Of a stretch of DNA of 64,000 nt, positions 36,310 through 44,943 are shown piece by piece. The notes beneath the pieces were generated by a model, which saw only the letters and a program-made list of their open reading frames with translations, did not search any database and was not told where the DNA came from. The translations under genes and the position numbers were made by a program. The DNA comes from Desulfovirgula thermocuniculi DSM 16036 (GTDB lineage Bacteria; Bacillota; Desulfotomaculia; Desulfotomaculales; Desulfovirgulaceae): contig NZ_KE386887.1 of the NCBI RefSeq assembly GCF_000429345.1, forward strand, positions 1-64,000, written 5' to 3'. Position 1 is the stretch's first letter, and the number at the start of each line of letters is the position of its first letter.

Positions 36310-38067
36310 TTATGGGCGGTAGCGATCTCCTGGTACTATTTGCTCGTAGGGCCGGGTAAACACCTCTATCTTACCGGTTTTTGGATCGCGCCGGGAGTTC
36401 ACAAAGCAGTCAAATCGGCTGTCGTCCCGCTCGGGAAAGTCCACTCTGTTCTGCCAACCCGGCCAACGGGTTTCCTCCCGGAACAACAGGTGATGTACCA
36501 GTACTTCAGCTACATCCAGCCGGTCAATTACTTCGTGAGCTTCCATTAACTCGTGTAAATCACGAGCAATAAGATATTTGGTTTGGTCCTTTAAAATAGC
36601 CAGATGTTTTAAGGCATATTCCAGCCGCTCCCGGTTCATCCGGTAAAACTGGTGTACCCCGCCCGCATACTCATCCATTAGCCGCTGGAGGCGTTCTTCC
36701 ATTTCGCGGGGGGTAATGCCATCTCCCTCCCTGGCCTGCCTGATGGCTGGTGCATAAACCCGTGCCTTTTCTGCTGCTACAAGAGACTCATCGACTTGGC
36801 CCTTGTCTTCCAGGGATTCGAGGTATTCGATAGCTCCCCGGGCTGCCAATATTCCTTCAGCGGCGCAACCGCCGACAAATTTGTTCGGCACGCCACCGGC
36901 CACATCGCCGCAGGCAAAAAGACCGGGCAAGGTGGTAGCGCGCTTGACGTCAATCCAGTACCCGCTGGCCGTATGGCCTCCCACGATGTAAGGATCGCTG
37001 CCGTAAACCTCAATGGGCTCCTTGGTAATGTCCTGCCCGCGGGCAGCCAGGAAGAGCACAAAGCTGGGGCGCTCGTTCAGGTAGTCGATTTTAAGGTTCT
37101 TAACCTGTTCCGGAGTCATATGACGGGTATCCACGTAGCAGGGACCCCTGCCGGCCAGCCACTCTTCCATTGGTGCGTTGGCCCGCACAAAACGAGGAGC
37201 AGCATCCCCGCCCATGTGGGCGTACCGCTCGGCTAAAATTTTCTCCCCTTTTGCGTTAATCATGGGCGCCTTGTAACCCACGGAAATTGTGTCGATAGGC
37301 CCGTTGAAGTCTTTCGTACGCACAGCGCACCAGCGCATTTCAAAGGTGGTCATCTCCGCACCGGCCCGAATGCCCATGGCATAGCCGGTACCTACGTTGA
37401 AGGGACAGTACCAAATCTGGTGGTGACAATCATTGCCGTCGTTGGTGTAAGGCTTGTACAGTCCAGCTGCTCCCCCTGTGGCTACGATGGTCGCTCCAGC
37501 CTTGATAATATAGAACTTGCCGTCCCGAACACCAAACCCCATAGCACCAACAACGCGATCGCCATCGAGAAGGTAATTAGTGGCTACCACCCGGTTTAAA
37601 ACCTCGCAACCGTATTCCCGTACTTTTTCGGCCAGGATCACCTTCATCTCCGAACCTTGGATAGCAATATCCCAGCGACCCCGGGCCAGATATTCTCCGT
37701 TTTCGTCCTTTTTAATGGGCAGGCCCCACTCTTCCCATTCTTCAATAGCCTGATTTAACAATTCAGCCATGGTAATGGTGAGGTCCTCTCGCAGGAGTCC
37801 CCCCGCTTGGGCACGGCTCCAGCGAACAAAACTTTCTATGGTTTCGTTCTTCTTAATATAAGTATTGATGGCATCCATGCCCGCGGCCAGGCAGCCGCTA
37901 CGATCGATGTGGGCCTTTTCCATCAAGGTAACCCTCAGATCGGGACGGCGACGTTTGGCCTCAATGGCAGCATAACATCCCGCGTTGCCAGCACCAATGA
38001 TTAAAATGTCGGTCTCGATCCTTACTTCGGCCACATCTTCAAGTTTTGTTGGTAGCTTTGCAGGCAT
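36310..38067 (-). CDS. AprA-like flavoprotein (APS reductase alpha family, divergent)
   Basis: The 585-residue FAD protein of the fumarate-reductase/AprA superfamily has the dinucleotide motif GAGNAG (25-30), RSG..GMDAINTY (56-70), ATGGAAGLYKP, and GGHTASGYW. Compared with APS reductase from memory, Trp219 (QIWYCPFN), Arg250 (VRTKD) and His365 correspond to the AMP/sulfite-site Trp234, Arg265 and His398. The Trp-Arg spacing of 31 is identical. It lacks about 60 residues of the usual AprA length. It is therefore closer to AprA than to fumarate reductase, but whether it uses APS, sulfite or another anion is unknown. GGGAGG precedes the ATG. No sat or dsr genes are in the window. Confidence 0.85.
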   Translation of the reverse strand: MPAKLPTKLEDVAEVRIETDILIIGAGNAGCYAAIEAKRRRPDLRVTLMEKAHIDRSGCLAAGMDAINTYIKKNETIESFVRWSRAQAGGLLREDLTITMAELLNQAIEEWEEWGLPIKKDENGEYLARGRWDIAIQGSEMKVILAEKVREYGCEVLNRVVATNYLLDGDRVVGAMGFGVRDGKFYIIKAGATIVATGGAAGLYKPYTNDGNDCHHQIWYCPFNVGTGYAMGIRAGAEMTTFEMRWCAVRTKDFNGPIDTISVGYKAPMINAKGEKILAERYAHMGGDAAPRFVRANAPMEEWLAGRGPCYVDTRHMTPEQVKNLKIDYLNERPSFVLFLAARGQDITKEPIEVYGSDPYIVGGHTASGYWIDVKRATTLPGLFACGDVAGGVPNKFVGGCAAEGILAARGAIEYLESLEDKGQVDESLVAAEKARVYAPAIRQAREGDGITPREMEERLQRLMDEYAGGVHQFYRMNRERLEYALKHLAILKDQTKYLIARDLHELMEAHEVIDRLDVAEVLVHHLLFREETRWPGWQNRVDFPERDDSRFDCFVNSRRDPKTGKIEVFTRPYEQIVPGDRYRP

Positions 38068-38140
38068 ATTCTAAAACCTCCCTAAGTTAATCTTTACTTT
38101 AAAGTAGCTACGACTGCGTACAACTTAAGCCATGCTTTAA

Positions 38141-39649
38141 TCACCTCCATGTAACATATCCTCCCCAAACAGGTAAGCCGTTAACAGCATACCAGGGCAT
38201 CATGATTAACACAAAGTAAAGGAGAGTTGCTACCATAACAGGTATTCCGACTTTAGCGTAGGTCTTTGTATCAAAAGTGCCCGTACCGTAAGCAATCACA
38301 CAGGCAGTTACTTGTGTTGGCACGATGAAGGAGAAGGTATCAAAGTTACCTACCAACAGAGTAAAAGCAACAGGATTTAAGTTAAGCGTTTTGGCTAGGG
38401 ATAACACTATAGGCGCCAGCATGGCAACTGCAGCCACGTTGCTGAGCATAAATATCCTGACAAGTGCGGTGAACACGATAAAACCGACTACGATGACCAG
38501 GAAATGTTGCCCCTTAAAGACAGGCCCTGCCAAATCAGCAATCCACTTCGCTAGGCCCGTATCGCTGATGGCATTAGCCAAAGAGAGTGCCCCGGCTAGC
38601 AAAAGCCACGTTCCCCAAATGGTCTTGTTTTGTAACGTTTTCCATGGTGTGGGCAACAATCCAGGGGCAAAGAAAACTCCCAGGGCAATTAAAGTGGCCA
38701 AACCGGTTTTTATCTTGTGCTGGGGTTCTGTGATCCAAAGCATCACCGCAACAGCAAAGACTGCCAGCACAAGCCACTCTACCAAGCTCATCTTACCTAG
38801 AACCTTTTTCTCGGCCTGAATTAAATCAGTTCCGCCGGGCACCGAAATTCCGCCCACATTCAACTGCTTCCTAATGATTAGGAACATGATAGGCAACAGA
38901 CCCAAAATAGGCCAGTGTAACCAGAACCACTTGGCATAACTCAACTGGTAGCCCAGCTCTTTTTCAAACAAACCGGCCATTATAACGTTGGGCATGTGGG
39001 CAGTTAGAAGCAGGATTCCACCAACCATGGGGAAATAGCACAGGCCAGTTATGGCCAGCGCTCCCCTAGCCCTTCTGCCTTCAGGGGTATCCTCAAAGAG
39101 ATCCATGATGCCTCTTACAATGGGGAGGAGTACGGCTGATCTGGAAACCGCCGCAGGAATGATGATGCTTAAAGCAATATTTACAGTCATTAATCCCTTG
39201 ATTACCTGGTCAACTTGTGGCTTCACCCTGCTCAATACTGCCAGGGCAATCCTTCTATCGAGACCAGTACTCTGCATGATCGCGGCAAAAATGAAGGAAC
39301 CCAGTACTAAAAACGAGACATCTTGAGTGAAACCGCTAAAGGCCTGGGGAATTTTTTCCTGTGCACGAGTTAATACCAAAAGGAGCGGGATTAGTAGTCC
39401 CGTTATACCTACTGGCATGGCTTCGGTAATCCACATAATGACAGCCCAAACGGCAACCGCAGCCGCTGCCAATCCCGCGGGCTTTAGCCCCGGTGGAACG
39501 GGTAAAGAGAGGATGGCGAAAAAGGCTATCCACGCTACCAAAAAACCCGGGAAGACAGTGTTAGGATCCAACCCAGCCTTTCTGGCATTTTCGACCATAA
39601 ACCCGGGTACAAACCGTACATACCACTTGAGTTCGCCGTTACCCTGCAT
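38141..39649 (-). CDS. DASS/SLC13 family anion transporter
   Basis: The 502-residue membrane protein has about twelve hydrophobic segments and the family pattern: WITEAMPVGITGLLIPLLLVL near residue 75, PMVGGILLLTAHMPNV, and the second-half SNVAAVAMLAPIVLSLAK. DASS proteins import di- and tricarboxylates or sulfate with Na+ (INDY/CitT/SLC13 type). It is the first gene of the AprAB/Hdr island on the coding strand, with a GGAGG site 7 bases before the ATG. It probably brings in the substrate of the AprA-like enzyme. Whether that is sulfate, a sulfonate or a dicarboxylate cannot be read from sequence. Confidence 0.88.
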   Translation of the reverse strand: MQGNGELKWYVRFVPGFMVENARKAGLDPNTVFPGFLVAWIAFFAILSLPVPPGLKPAGLAAAAVAVWAVIMWITEAMPVGITGLLIPLLLVLTRAQEKIPQAFSGFTQDVSFLVLGSFIFAAIMQSTGLDRRIALAVLSRVKPQVDQVIKGLMTVNIALSIIIPAAVSRSAVLLPIVRGIMDLFEDTPEGRRARGALAITGLCYFPMVGGILLLTAHMPNVIMAGLFEKELGYQLSYAKWFWLHWPILGLLPIMFLIIRKQLNVGGISVPGGTDLIQAEKKVLGKMSLVEWLVLAVFAVAVMLWITEPQHKIKTGLATLIALGVFFAPGLLPTPWKTLQNKTIWGTWLLLAGALSLANAISDTGLAKWIADLAGPVFKGQHFLVIVVGFIVFTALVRIFMLSNVAAVAMLAPIVLSLAKTLNLNPVAFTLLVGNFDTFSFIVPTQVTACVIAYGTGTFDTKTYAKVGIPVMVATLLYFVLIMMPWYAVNGLPVWGGYVTWR

Positions 39650-39850
39650 AAACTCGCCTCCGCTTTTCCCGGTGAAATTTACTTTTCAATTCTTACTTCT
39701 TTTTACATTTGTTGTTGTTAATTTTTCCTTAGCCGAAATAGAGCTCTCACTTCCCTTCACCAGTTATTTAGCATTTGCTTATAGTAAACTTAACAGAAAC
39801 TTTTAAGTTGTGCAGTTTCTTGCCTTACCGAAGAACTGTTATTTTGCTTA

Positions 39851-39885
39851 CAAAAAAATAAAGCCCAGTTAAAACTGGGCATTAT
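39851..39885 (-). terminator. Terminator after the Crp/FNR regulator gene
   Basis: GCCCAGTTTTAACTGGGC (39863-39880) is followed on the minus strand by TTTATTTTTTTG. It separates the regulator gene from the DASS-AprAB-Hdr operon, so the operon needs its own promoter in the AT-rich 39650-39850 region. There I see no clear -35/-10 pair, only the short palindrome AACTTAAAAGTT near 39804-39815. Confidence 0.8.
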
Positions 39886-39895
39886 TTATGTAAGC

Positions 39896-40558
39896 TTACT
39901 CTATCCATCTCCGTAATTTTTCGGGTCGAACTGCCCTAATTTCACGTCCTTCCACAACAATGGCTCCTTCTTGTTTGAATGTGTTTATAATGGTAGTAAC
40001 TGTGGGGCGAGAAGTACCAATCATGCATGCGATTTCTTCATGAGTAAGGCGGAGGTTGATTTCTACCAGTTCCTTTTTTCCTGTTGTTCCTGTGCGCTCG
40101 GCCAGTTTAAGAAGCAGAAGAGCCAGCCGTCCTGCTACTGGCCATGAAACAATCTCACATATAATGCTCTGGGCCTCCCGGAGCCTCATCCCCAAAATTT
40201 GCCCTACTTTCACGGCTAGAGTTGGTTTTGAGGTAAGGAGTTTGAGAAAGTCATCCCTTTTAAACAATAGTAAATTTACATCCTCCACGGCCTCAGCAAA
40301 ACAGATACGGTCCGCGCCGCACAAGGCCTCCGCCAAGCCAAAAAATTCTCCGGGATGACGTAAAGCCACAGTAATTTTTCGGCCGTCCCCGGCCAGGTAG
40401 TAAATTTTAACTAGCCCTTCTTGAATAAAATAAACCCGGTCCGCACTTTCCCCTGAGGAAAAAATTAATTGGCCTCGGGGATAGCTAATGGCTGTACCAT
40501 GACCCTTCAACTGCTCTTTTATCTGCTCATCCTCTAATCCTGTTTTTTTCACCTTCAT
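39896..40558 (-). CDS. Crp/Fnr family transcriptional regulator
   Basis: ATG 40556-40558 is preferred, giving 220 residues. The N-terminal cyclic-nucleotide-binding fold (SSGESADRVYFIQEGLVKIYYLAGDGRKITVALRHPGEFFGLAEAL) is followed by a C-terminal winged helix (LTHEEIACMIGTSRPTVTTIINTFKQEGAIVVEGREIRAV). No N-terminal Cys cluster for an FNR [4Fe-4S] is visible, and the cAMP-contact Arg-Ser pattern is not clear, so the ligand is unknown. It is transcribed in the same direction as, and just upstream of, the DASS-AprAB-Hdr operon. It is the likely local regulator. Confidence 0.88.
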   Translation of the reverse strand: MKVKKTGLEDEQIKEQLKGHGTAISYPRGQLIFSSGESADRVYFIQEGLVKIYYLAGDGRKITVALRHPGEFFGLAEALCGADRICFAEAVEDVNLLLFKRDDFLKLLTSKPTLAVKVGQILGMRLREAQSIICEIVSWPVAGRLALLLLKLAERTGTTGKKELVEINLRLTHEEIACMIGTSRPTVTTIINTFKQEGAIVVEGREIRAVRPEKLRRWIE

Positions 40559-40745
40559 GAACCCTTCTCCCCCACCATATAATGTCAAGTAACTGACGAA
40601 TTATTTGCAAGTTATCGGACACCTCTGCCTTCTTTCTTGTGATAAAATGCTTATGGCATCTGCCGAAGCTTTTCCCGGTGAGAGATTGCATGTTGCTTAC
40701 TCCTAGATATTGTAACACTTTTTGTCCTTTTACGCTTCATGGAAA

Positions 40746-40785
40746 TTTTTAGGGAGCACCAATTAAGGTTGCTCCCTATTTTTAA
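40746..40785. terminator. Hairpin after spoIIIAH
   Basis: AGGGAGCACC-AATTAA-GGTTGCTCCCT (40751-40777) forms a strong stem next to the spoIIIAH stop. On the plus strand it is followed by ATTTTTAA, on the minus strand by AAAAATTT. It probably ends the spoIIIA message on the minus strand, although the U run is better placed for the opposite direction. Confidence 0.5.
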
Positions 40786-41349
40786 CTACGACCGGGGAAT
40801 GATGACCACATTTTGCTCGGGCACGCCGGTGCTCCGGGAGATCAGCTCGGCAATGCGCCTGGCCTCCTCGGAAGTTATGTGCGCTGCCCGCACCACCACC
40901 GTCGCGCCCTTGCCGTCCAGGTAAACGGCGGCGTCCTTGAAGCCCTTGGCGCGGATGAGGTTTTCCACTTCCACCTCCTGCGCCATGCCTTGCGAGAGGG
41001 CCAGGAGCTTCTCCTGGGCGGCCTTCCTTGCCTCGGCAGAGGACTGCGGGTTGTTGATGACTTCCCGCAGCACTTCCACCTGCCGGCTGCGGGCCCGCTC
41101 GCGGTCCAGGCGGTAGTCCACAAAGAAAGCTATCTCCTCTTTATCCGGGGCCTCCCTTGCCTGGGGGCCTTCCGGGGGCAGGGCGGGGCGCTCAACGCTC
41201 TGCGTCAGGCCGGCAGCCGGCGCATCACCCTCCCCACGGTGCTTGCCCGCCTCCGGCCAGCCCTGCCAGCCTGCCCACAGCAAGGCTAAGCCCAGCAGGG
41301 CCCAGAGGCCGGCCAGCAAAAAGCGCTTCCTGATGAGGACGGTACGCAC
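40786..41349 (-). CDS. spoIIIAH: Stage III sporulation protein AH
   Basis: The 187-residue protein has one N-terminal membrane segment (residues 9-29) and a C-terminal YscJ/FliF-like ring-building domain (about 90-187: REVINNPQSSAEARKAAQEKLLALSQ..IRAKGFKDAAVYLDGKGATVVV). In the mother-cell membrane it contacts forespore SpoIIQ and forms a ring of the feeding-tube channel needed for sigma-G activity. Here it is the last gene of the operon and starts one base after the spoIIIAG stop. Confidence 0.93.
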   Translation of the reverse strand: MRTVLIRKRFLLAGLWALLGLALLWAGWQGWPEAGKHRGEGDAPAAGLTQSVERPALPPEGPQAREAPDKEEIAFFVDYRLDRERARSRQVEVLREVINNPQSSAEARKAAQEKLLALSQGMAQEVEVENLIRAKGFKDAAVYLDGKGATVVVRAAHITSEEARRIAELISRSTGVPEQNVVIIPRS

Positions 41350-41967
41350 CTATATTTCCCCCCTTTCCCGCGGCAAAACCATCACCTTGTGGGGCTCGAT
41401 CCCCAGGGCCACCTGTACGGCCCGGAAGAGACGGTCCTTGACCACCGGGTCGCGGGCGCCGTCGGCCACCACCAGCACCCCGGCTATGCGCGCGGCCACC
41501 TCCTGCTTGACCACCGGCTTTTCGCCCTGCCCGGTGCGGAAGAGCACCAGCTGGTCGCTGCTGGTGTTCTCACTGGTCACCCTGGTCCCCCCGGCCTGGT
41601 CTTTTTCCTGCGTGGTTTTATGGCTGGTGGTGGTATTGACGGCGTACTCTTCCAGATTGGAGCTAGCCAGGCGCACCGTCACCTTCACCCGCCCTGCCCC
41701 CTCTACCTGGCCGAGCATCTCCCGCAGCTTTTCTTCAATGGCGGCCTCCTGGTGGGCCATGGTAAGCTCCTGGTGCTCCAGCCGGGGCTCGCCGGCGGCC
41801 TGCCCATTTTTTGCCTGCGGCCCCTTTAGCGGCACCAGGTGCCCCAGCAGTAAGAGCAAAACCCCCAGCGCCGCCAGGCCGCCCAGGAAAATCGCCTGCT
41901 GGCGCTGTTTCTTGGGCGGAAGCCCCCCCTCACCGGAGCCCCCCCAGAACCTTTCCCAGAAAGACAT
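41350..41967 (-). CDS. spoIIIAG: Stage III sporulation protein AG
   Basis: The 205-residue protein has one membrane segment (residues 25-48) and a ring-building domain (VEGAGRVKVTVRLASSNLEEYAVN..., near residue 85 on). SpoIIIAG multimerises into a large ring in the SpoIIIA-SpoIIQ channel. The ring domain has the GxGxVxVxV-type start common to YscJ-like folds. It begins 19 bases after spoIIIAF. Confidence 0.92.
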   Translation of the reverse strand: MSFWERFWGGSGEGGLPPKKQRQQAIFLGGLAALGVLLLLLGHLVPLKGPQAKNGQAAGEPRLEHQELTMAHQEAAIEEKLREMLGQVEGAGRVKVTVRLASSNLEEYAVNTTTSHKTTQEKDQAGGTRVTSENTSSDQLVLFRTGQGEKPVVKQEVAARIAGVLVVADGARDPVVKDRLFRAVQVALGIEPHKVMVLPRERGEI

Positions 41968-41986
41968 GTGCCCGCCCTCCTTTATG

Positions 41987-42625
41987 TCACGGCATTTCTA
42001 CCCTTACCTTGATCTGCGAGGGGTTAAGATTGTAAAAATTGCCCAGTATACGTGTCACCCGCTCCACGGCCTCTTGCATCTCTGGTGGCAGCCCTTCCCC
42101 CGCGCCCCCACCCGGCTCTTGCCCGGGCTGCTCCATCCTGACGGTGACCGGCTCCACCGTCCGGTAAGGGGGCGCTTTTCCTGCCGGGGCAAGCAAGAGG
42201 CTGACCTCCCTTATCTGGCCGAAATGCTTGTCCTGCACACGGTCGTAAATCTCCACCTGTACCTCCTTTACCTCCACGTTGCCCCCCATGCCGGCCAGGG
42301 CGGAAATCTGGCGGGCGAGGCCGCGCCGGTACTCCTCCAGTGCCCTTTCCTGCTGCAGGGCCTGTAGCTCCTTGCCCGCGGCCATAATTTCCGGCAGCTT
42401 CGCGCTCCCCGGAGGCTGAACGGAAAGGGCCGGTTCGGGGAGCACTTCCTGCCACTCCCTCTTCACCAGTCCACCGATGGCCTGCAGCACGGCCACCACA
42501 ATGAGCAGGCCCACCACCAGCCGCACGTAACGCCTCATCTCGTTCTGGGGCAAGAACATTTCCAGGAAAACCCCCAGCACCACAACCACCACCAGGTTTT
42601 GCACCAGACGCTGGACCTGTTCCAC
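41987..42625 (-). CDS. spoIIIAF: Stage III sporulation protein AF
   Basis: The 212-residue product has two N-terminal membrane segments (residues 8-25 and 33-55) and a soluble C-terminal domain that begins near residue 95. Length and gene order identify spoIIIAF, a channel component whose soluble domain is also ring-domain-like. The spacing to spoIIIAE is 14 bases. Confidence 0.9.
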   Translation of the reverse strand: MEQVQRLVQNLVVVVVLGVFLEMFLPQNEMRRYVRLVVGLLIVVAVLQAIGGLVKREWQEVLPEPALSVQPPGSAKLPEIMAAGKELQALQQERALEEYRRGLARQISALAGMGGNVEVKEVQVEIYDRVQDKHFGQIREVSLLLAPAGKAPPYRTVEPVTVRMEQPGQEPGGGAGEGLPPEMQEAVERVTRILGNFYNLNPSQIKVRVEMP

Positions 42626-42639
42626 CGCCTCCCTCCCTC

Positions 42640-43806
42640 CTAGCGAAGCATCACGGTGAGATTGCCCACCCCGATGAGGATGGCCAGGGCAAAAAAGAAG
42701 AGCAGTCCCAAGGTAGCCACCGCGGCAAAAACAACCATCACACTGTTGCCCAGGTCGGAAAGGCAGTCGGCAACCTGGGCATCGCCCACAGGCTGGATGA
42801 GGGCCCCCGCCAGCTTGAATATGAAGGCCAGGGAAATGAGCTTGAGCATGGGAGCAATGATTATGGCCCCTGCGGCCAGCATTCCGGCCACACCAAGGGC
42901 ATTTTTAATCAGGAGGGAAGTGCTCACCACCGCTTCCAGGGCGTCGGAAAACATGCGGCCCACAATGGGCACGAAGGCATCCAGGGAGAACTTGGCCACC
43001 CGCAGGGCCAGCCCGTCCCCCACCGCTCCGGCCACCCCCTGCACGGCCAGGAGACCCAGGAAGACGGTCCCCGACATGCCCAGCACCCAGAGGGTTGCCG
43101 TGCGCAGCAGGCCGGCCAGGTTCGACACTTTAAATTGCGGGGAAAGGTGGCCGGCCAGGGTGAGCACCGCTGCAAGGAAAATGAGGGGAAGGGCGACGTT
43201 CTTAATCAGCGTGCCGATAAAGGTCACCCCGACAATAATCACGGGGTGAAAGAGGGCCGCCGAAGTCATGTTGCCCAGGGCCACCAGCAGGGTGAGCATT
43301 ATCGGCAAAAGGGCCTGCATGAAGCCGACCATCTTATCCACGGCTTCCCGGCCCACCTGCACGGCCAGGGCGAAAGGCCCTATGGCCATGGCTACCAGGG
43401 AGAGGTAGGCTACGGCATGGGTGAGCTGCCCGGCGGTCCCCTTCTCGAAAGCCGCCGTGAGGGCCTGCAAAACGGCACAAATGATGGCCAGGAGGACCAG
43501 CTTGCCGAGAAGGGAGGCGTTGGCCATTACCTCGCGGAAAACGCAGGAGGCGAGGTGGTACAAGACATCCGCCGGGGTGGCATGCAGTTCCCCGCGGACC
43601 AGCTTTACCACCAGCTCTTTAAACTGAAACCCCGGCAGGGCTTTTCTCACCTCCTCATCCAGGGAGTTCAGGTAACCCTCCACGCCGGCCAGATCCACCG
43701 CCTCTTTAAATGCCGCCCCCTGCTGCGCCCCGGCCGGAAGGGAGCAGAACAGCCACAGTGCGCCGGCCACCAGGAGGCACCATATCGCGCGCCCCATTCC
43801 CACCAC
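42640..43806 (-). CDS. spoIIIAE: Stage III sporulation protein AE
   Basis: The 388-residue protein starts with a cleavable-type signal peptide (MVGMGRAIWCLLVAGALWLFCSLPAGA). It continues with about eight membrane segments, including KLVLLAIICAVLQALTAAF and FFFALAILIGVGNLTVML. SpoIIIAE is the large polytopic membrane component of the SpoIIIA complex. The start codon lies one base after the spoIIIAD stop. Confidence 0.93.
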   Translation of the reverse strand: MVGMGRAIWCLLVAGALWLFCSLPAGAQQGAAFKEAVDLAGVEGYLNSLDEEVRKALPGFQFKELVVKLVRGELHATPADVLYHLASCVFREVMANASLLGKLVLLAIICAVLQALTAAFEKGTAGQLTHAVAYLSLVAMAIGPFALAVQVGREAVDKMVGFMQALLPIMLTLLVALGNMTSAALFHPVIIVGVTFIGTLIKNVALPLIFLAAVLTLAGHLSPQFKVSNLAGLLRTATLWVLGMSGTVFLGLLAVQGVAGAVGDGLALRVAKFSLDAFVPIVGRMFSDALEAVVSTSLLIKNALGVAGMLAAGAIIIAPMLKLISLAFIFKLAGALIQPVGDAQVADCLSDLGNSVMVVFAAVATLGLLFFFALAILIGVGNLTVMLR

Positions 43807-43807
43807 C

Positions 43808-44194
43808 TCAGGGCAAAAGCTTCAGCAGGGACTGCAAGAGGGCCATGACAATGGGCACGGCCAGAACCAGGATGAGTATCTTGGCCGCAAACTCTATTTT
43901 GCTGGCCACCGCCCCTTCGCCGGCATCGCGGCATATTTGCGCCCCGAAGTCGGCTATATAGGCAATGGCCACTATTTTGAGCACGGTCGCCAGGTACACC
44001 ATGTTCAGGCTGGCCCGGCTGGCCATTTCCTTTAAAAGTTCCACGACCGCCCCGATCTTCCCCAGGACCATAAAGAAAAGGATAAGGCCTACGGCAATGC
44101 TTAAAAGCATGGCCATCTCCGGCTTGTTATGCCTTATGGTCACTGCCAGCACGGCGGCCACCACTCCCAGGCCCACAATTTGTACAATCTCCAC
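43808..44194 (-). CDS. spoIIIAD: Stage III sporulation protein AD
   Basis: The 128-residue product has four membrane segments and typical ends (MEIVQIVGLGVVAAVLAVTIRHNKPEMAMLLSIAVG). It is the small polytopic SpoIIIAD component, related in size and pattern to SpoIIIAC. Confidence 0.93.
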   Translation of the reverse strand: MEIVQIVGLGVVAAVLAVTIRHNKPEMAMLLSIAVGLILFFMVLGKIGAVVELLKEMASRASLNMVYLATVLKIVAIAYIADFGAQICRDAGEGAVASKIEFAAKILILVLAVPIVMALLQSLLKLLP

Positions 44195-44210
44195 ATTCTC
44201 GCCACCCTTC

Positions 44211-44414
44211 TTAAAAGAGCTTGAACACTGACTTTACCTGGTCAAAGAAATTGCCCAGAAGCTGCACCACCCAGAAAAGGGCAATGGCCATGCCGCCCAG
44301 GGTGGCTATGAAGGCGTAATCCTCCTTGCCGGAATTTTTCAAAACGTAATGGGCCACGGCCACCAGCACACCGATGCCGATAATCCTAAAGATCACGCCC
44401 ACGTCATAGCCCAT
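44211..44414 (-). CDS. spoIIIAC: Stage III sporulation protein AC
   Basis: The 67-residue product has two membrane segments (IFRIIGIGVLVAVAHYVLKNSGKEDYAFIATLGGMAIALFWVVQLL) and is the characteristic length of SpoIIIAC. Order AB-AC-AD is conserved. Confidence 0.93.
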   Translation of the reverse strand: MGYDVGVIFRIIGIGVLVAVAHYVLKNSGKEDYAFIATLGGMAIALFWVVQLLGNFFDQVKSVFKLF

Positions 44415-44430
44415 GCGCTGAAAACCTCCT

Positions 44431-44943
44431 TCACCAGAGCGTGAAAATCAGGGCCAGGCTGCCCAGAAAGCCGAGAGAGCGCCAGAGCTTAACGTAACGC
44501 GCGGCCTCTTCCTCCGCCCTCTTCACTTCCAGGTCCAGCTGTTCCATGGCCAGGCGCAGGTGCTTGCTCTGGTCGCCGGTGCTGGAAATGCCCAGCACGT
44601 AGCCGAGGCGGCGCAGGATGGCCAGGTCCCTGGCTGCCAGGGCGCTTTGGGCGTAGCACTCCCTCAGGGCGCCCTCCCAGGCCTCCTGCAGCGTGCAGCC
44701 GGCCCCAAGCCCCGCACCGGCGCGGGCAAAAAAGAGGGCCACCTGGTGCGGTAACCGCTCGGCCACCCGCAGCAGGGCCTCGGCCAGCGGGGTGGCCGTG
44801 TAGGTGATCTCCGTTTCCAGCATCTTTAGCGCTACCTGCAGGGCCCGCAGGTCCGCAGGGCGGCGGGCGTAAAGGCCGGCCACCACCGCGCCCAGCCCGC
44901 TGCCGGCAAAGAGAATGGCGGCACAGCCCAGGACCTTCAGCAT
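44431..44943 (-). CDS. spoIIIAB: Stage III sporulation protein AB
   Basis: The 170-residue product has membrane segments at both ends (residues 4-25 and 150-170) and a T2SF-like cytoplasmic middle (RALQVALKMLETEITYTATPLAEALLRVA). SpoIIIAB is the inner-membrane platform-like component that pairs with the ATPase SpoIIIAA. Its start overlaps the spoIIIAA stop by seven bases. Confidence 0.92.
   Translation of the reverse strand: MLKVLGCAAILFAGSGLGAVVAGLYARRPADLRALQVALKMLETEITYTATPLAEALLRVAERLPHQVALFFARAGAGLGAGCTLQEAWEGALRECYAQSALAARDLAILRRLGYVLGISSTGDQSKHLRLAMEQLDLEVKRAEEEAARYVKLWRSLGFLGSLALIFTLW

Noticed and set aside
38141-39649. Sulfate as the substrate of the DASS transporter
   Set aside because: The family also carries succinate, citrate and other dicarboxylates, and nothing in the sequence lets me choose; I kept the call at family level.
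39650-39850. A Crp/FNR binding site upstream of the DASS gene
   Set aside because: The region is AT-rich with several short palindromes (for example AACTTAAAAGTT), but none matches the FNR, CRP or HcpR consensus.
33200-40558. The AprAB-like genes as the organism's standard APS reductase for sulfate respiration
   Set aside because: The alpha subunit is about 60 residues short, the beta subunit lacks its C-terminal tail, and no sat, dsr or qmoAC genes are with them. Not excluded, but not supported.
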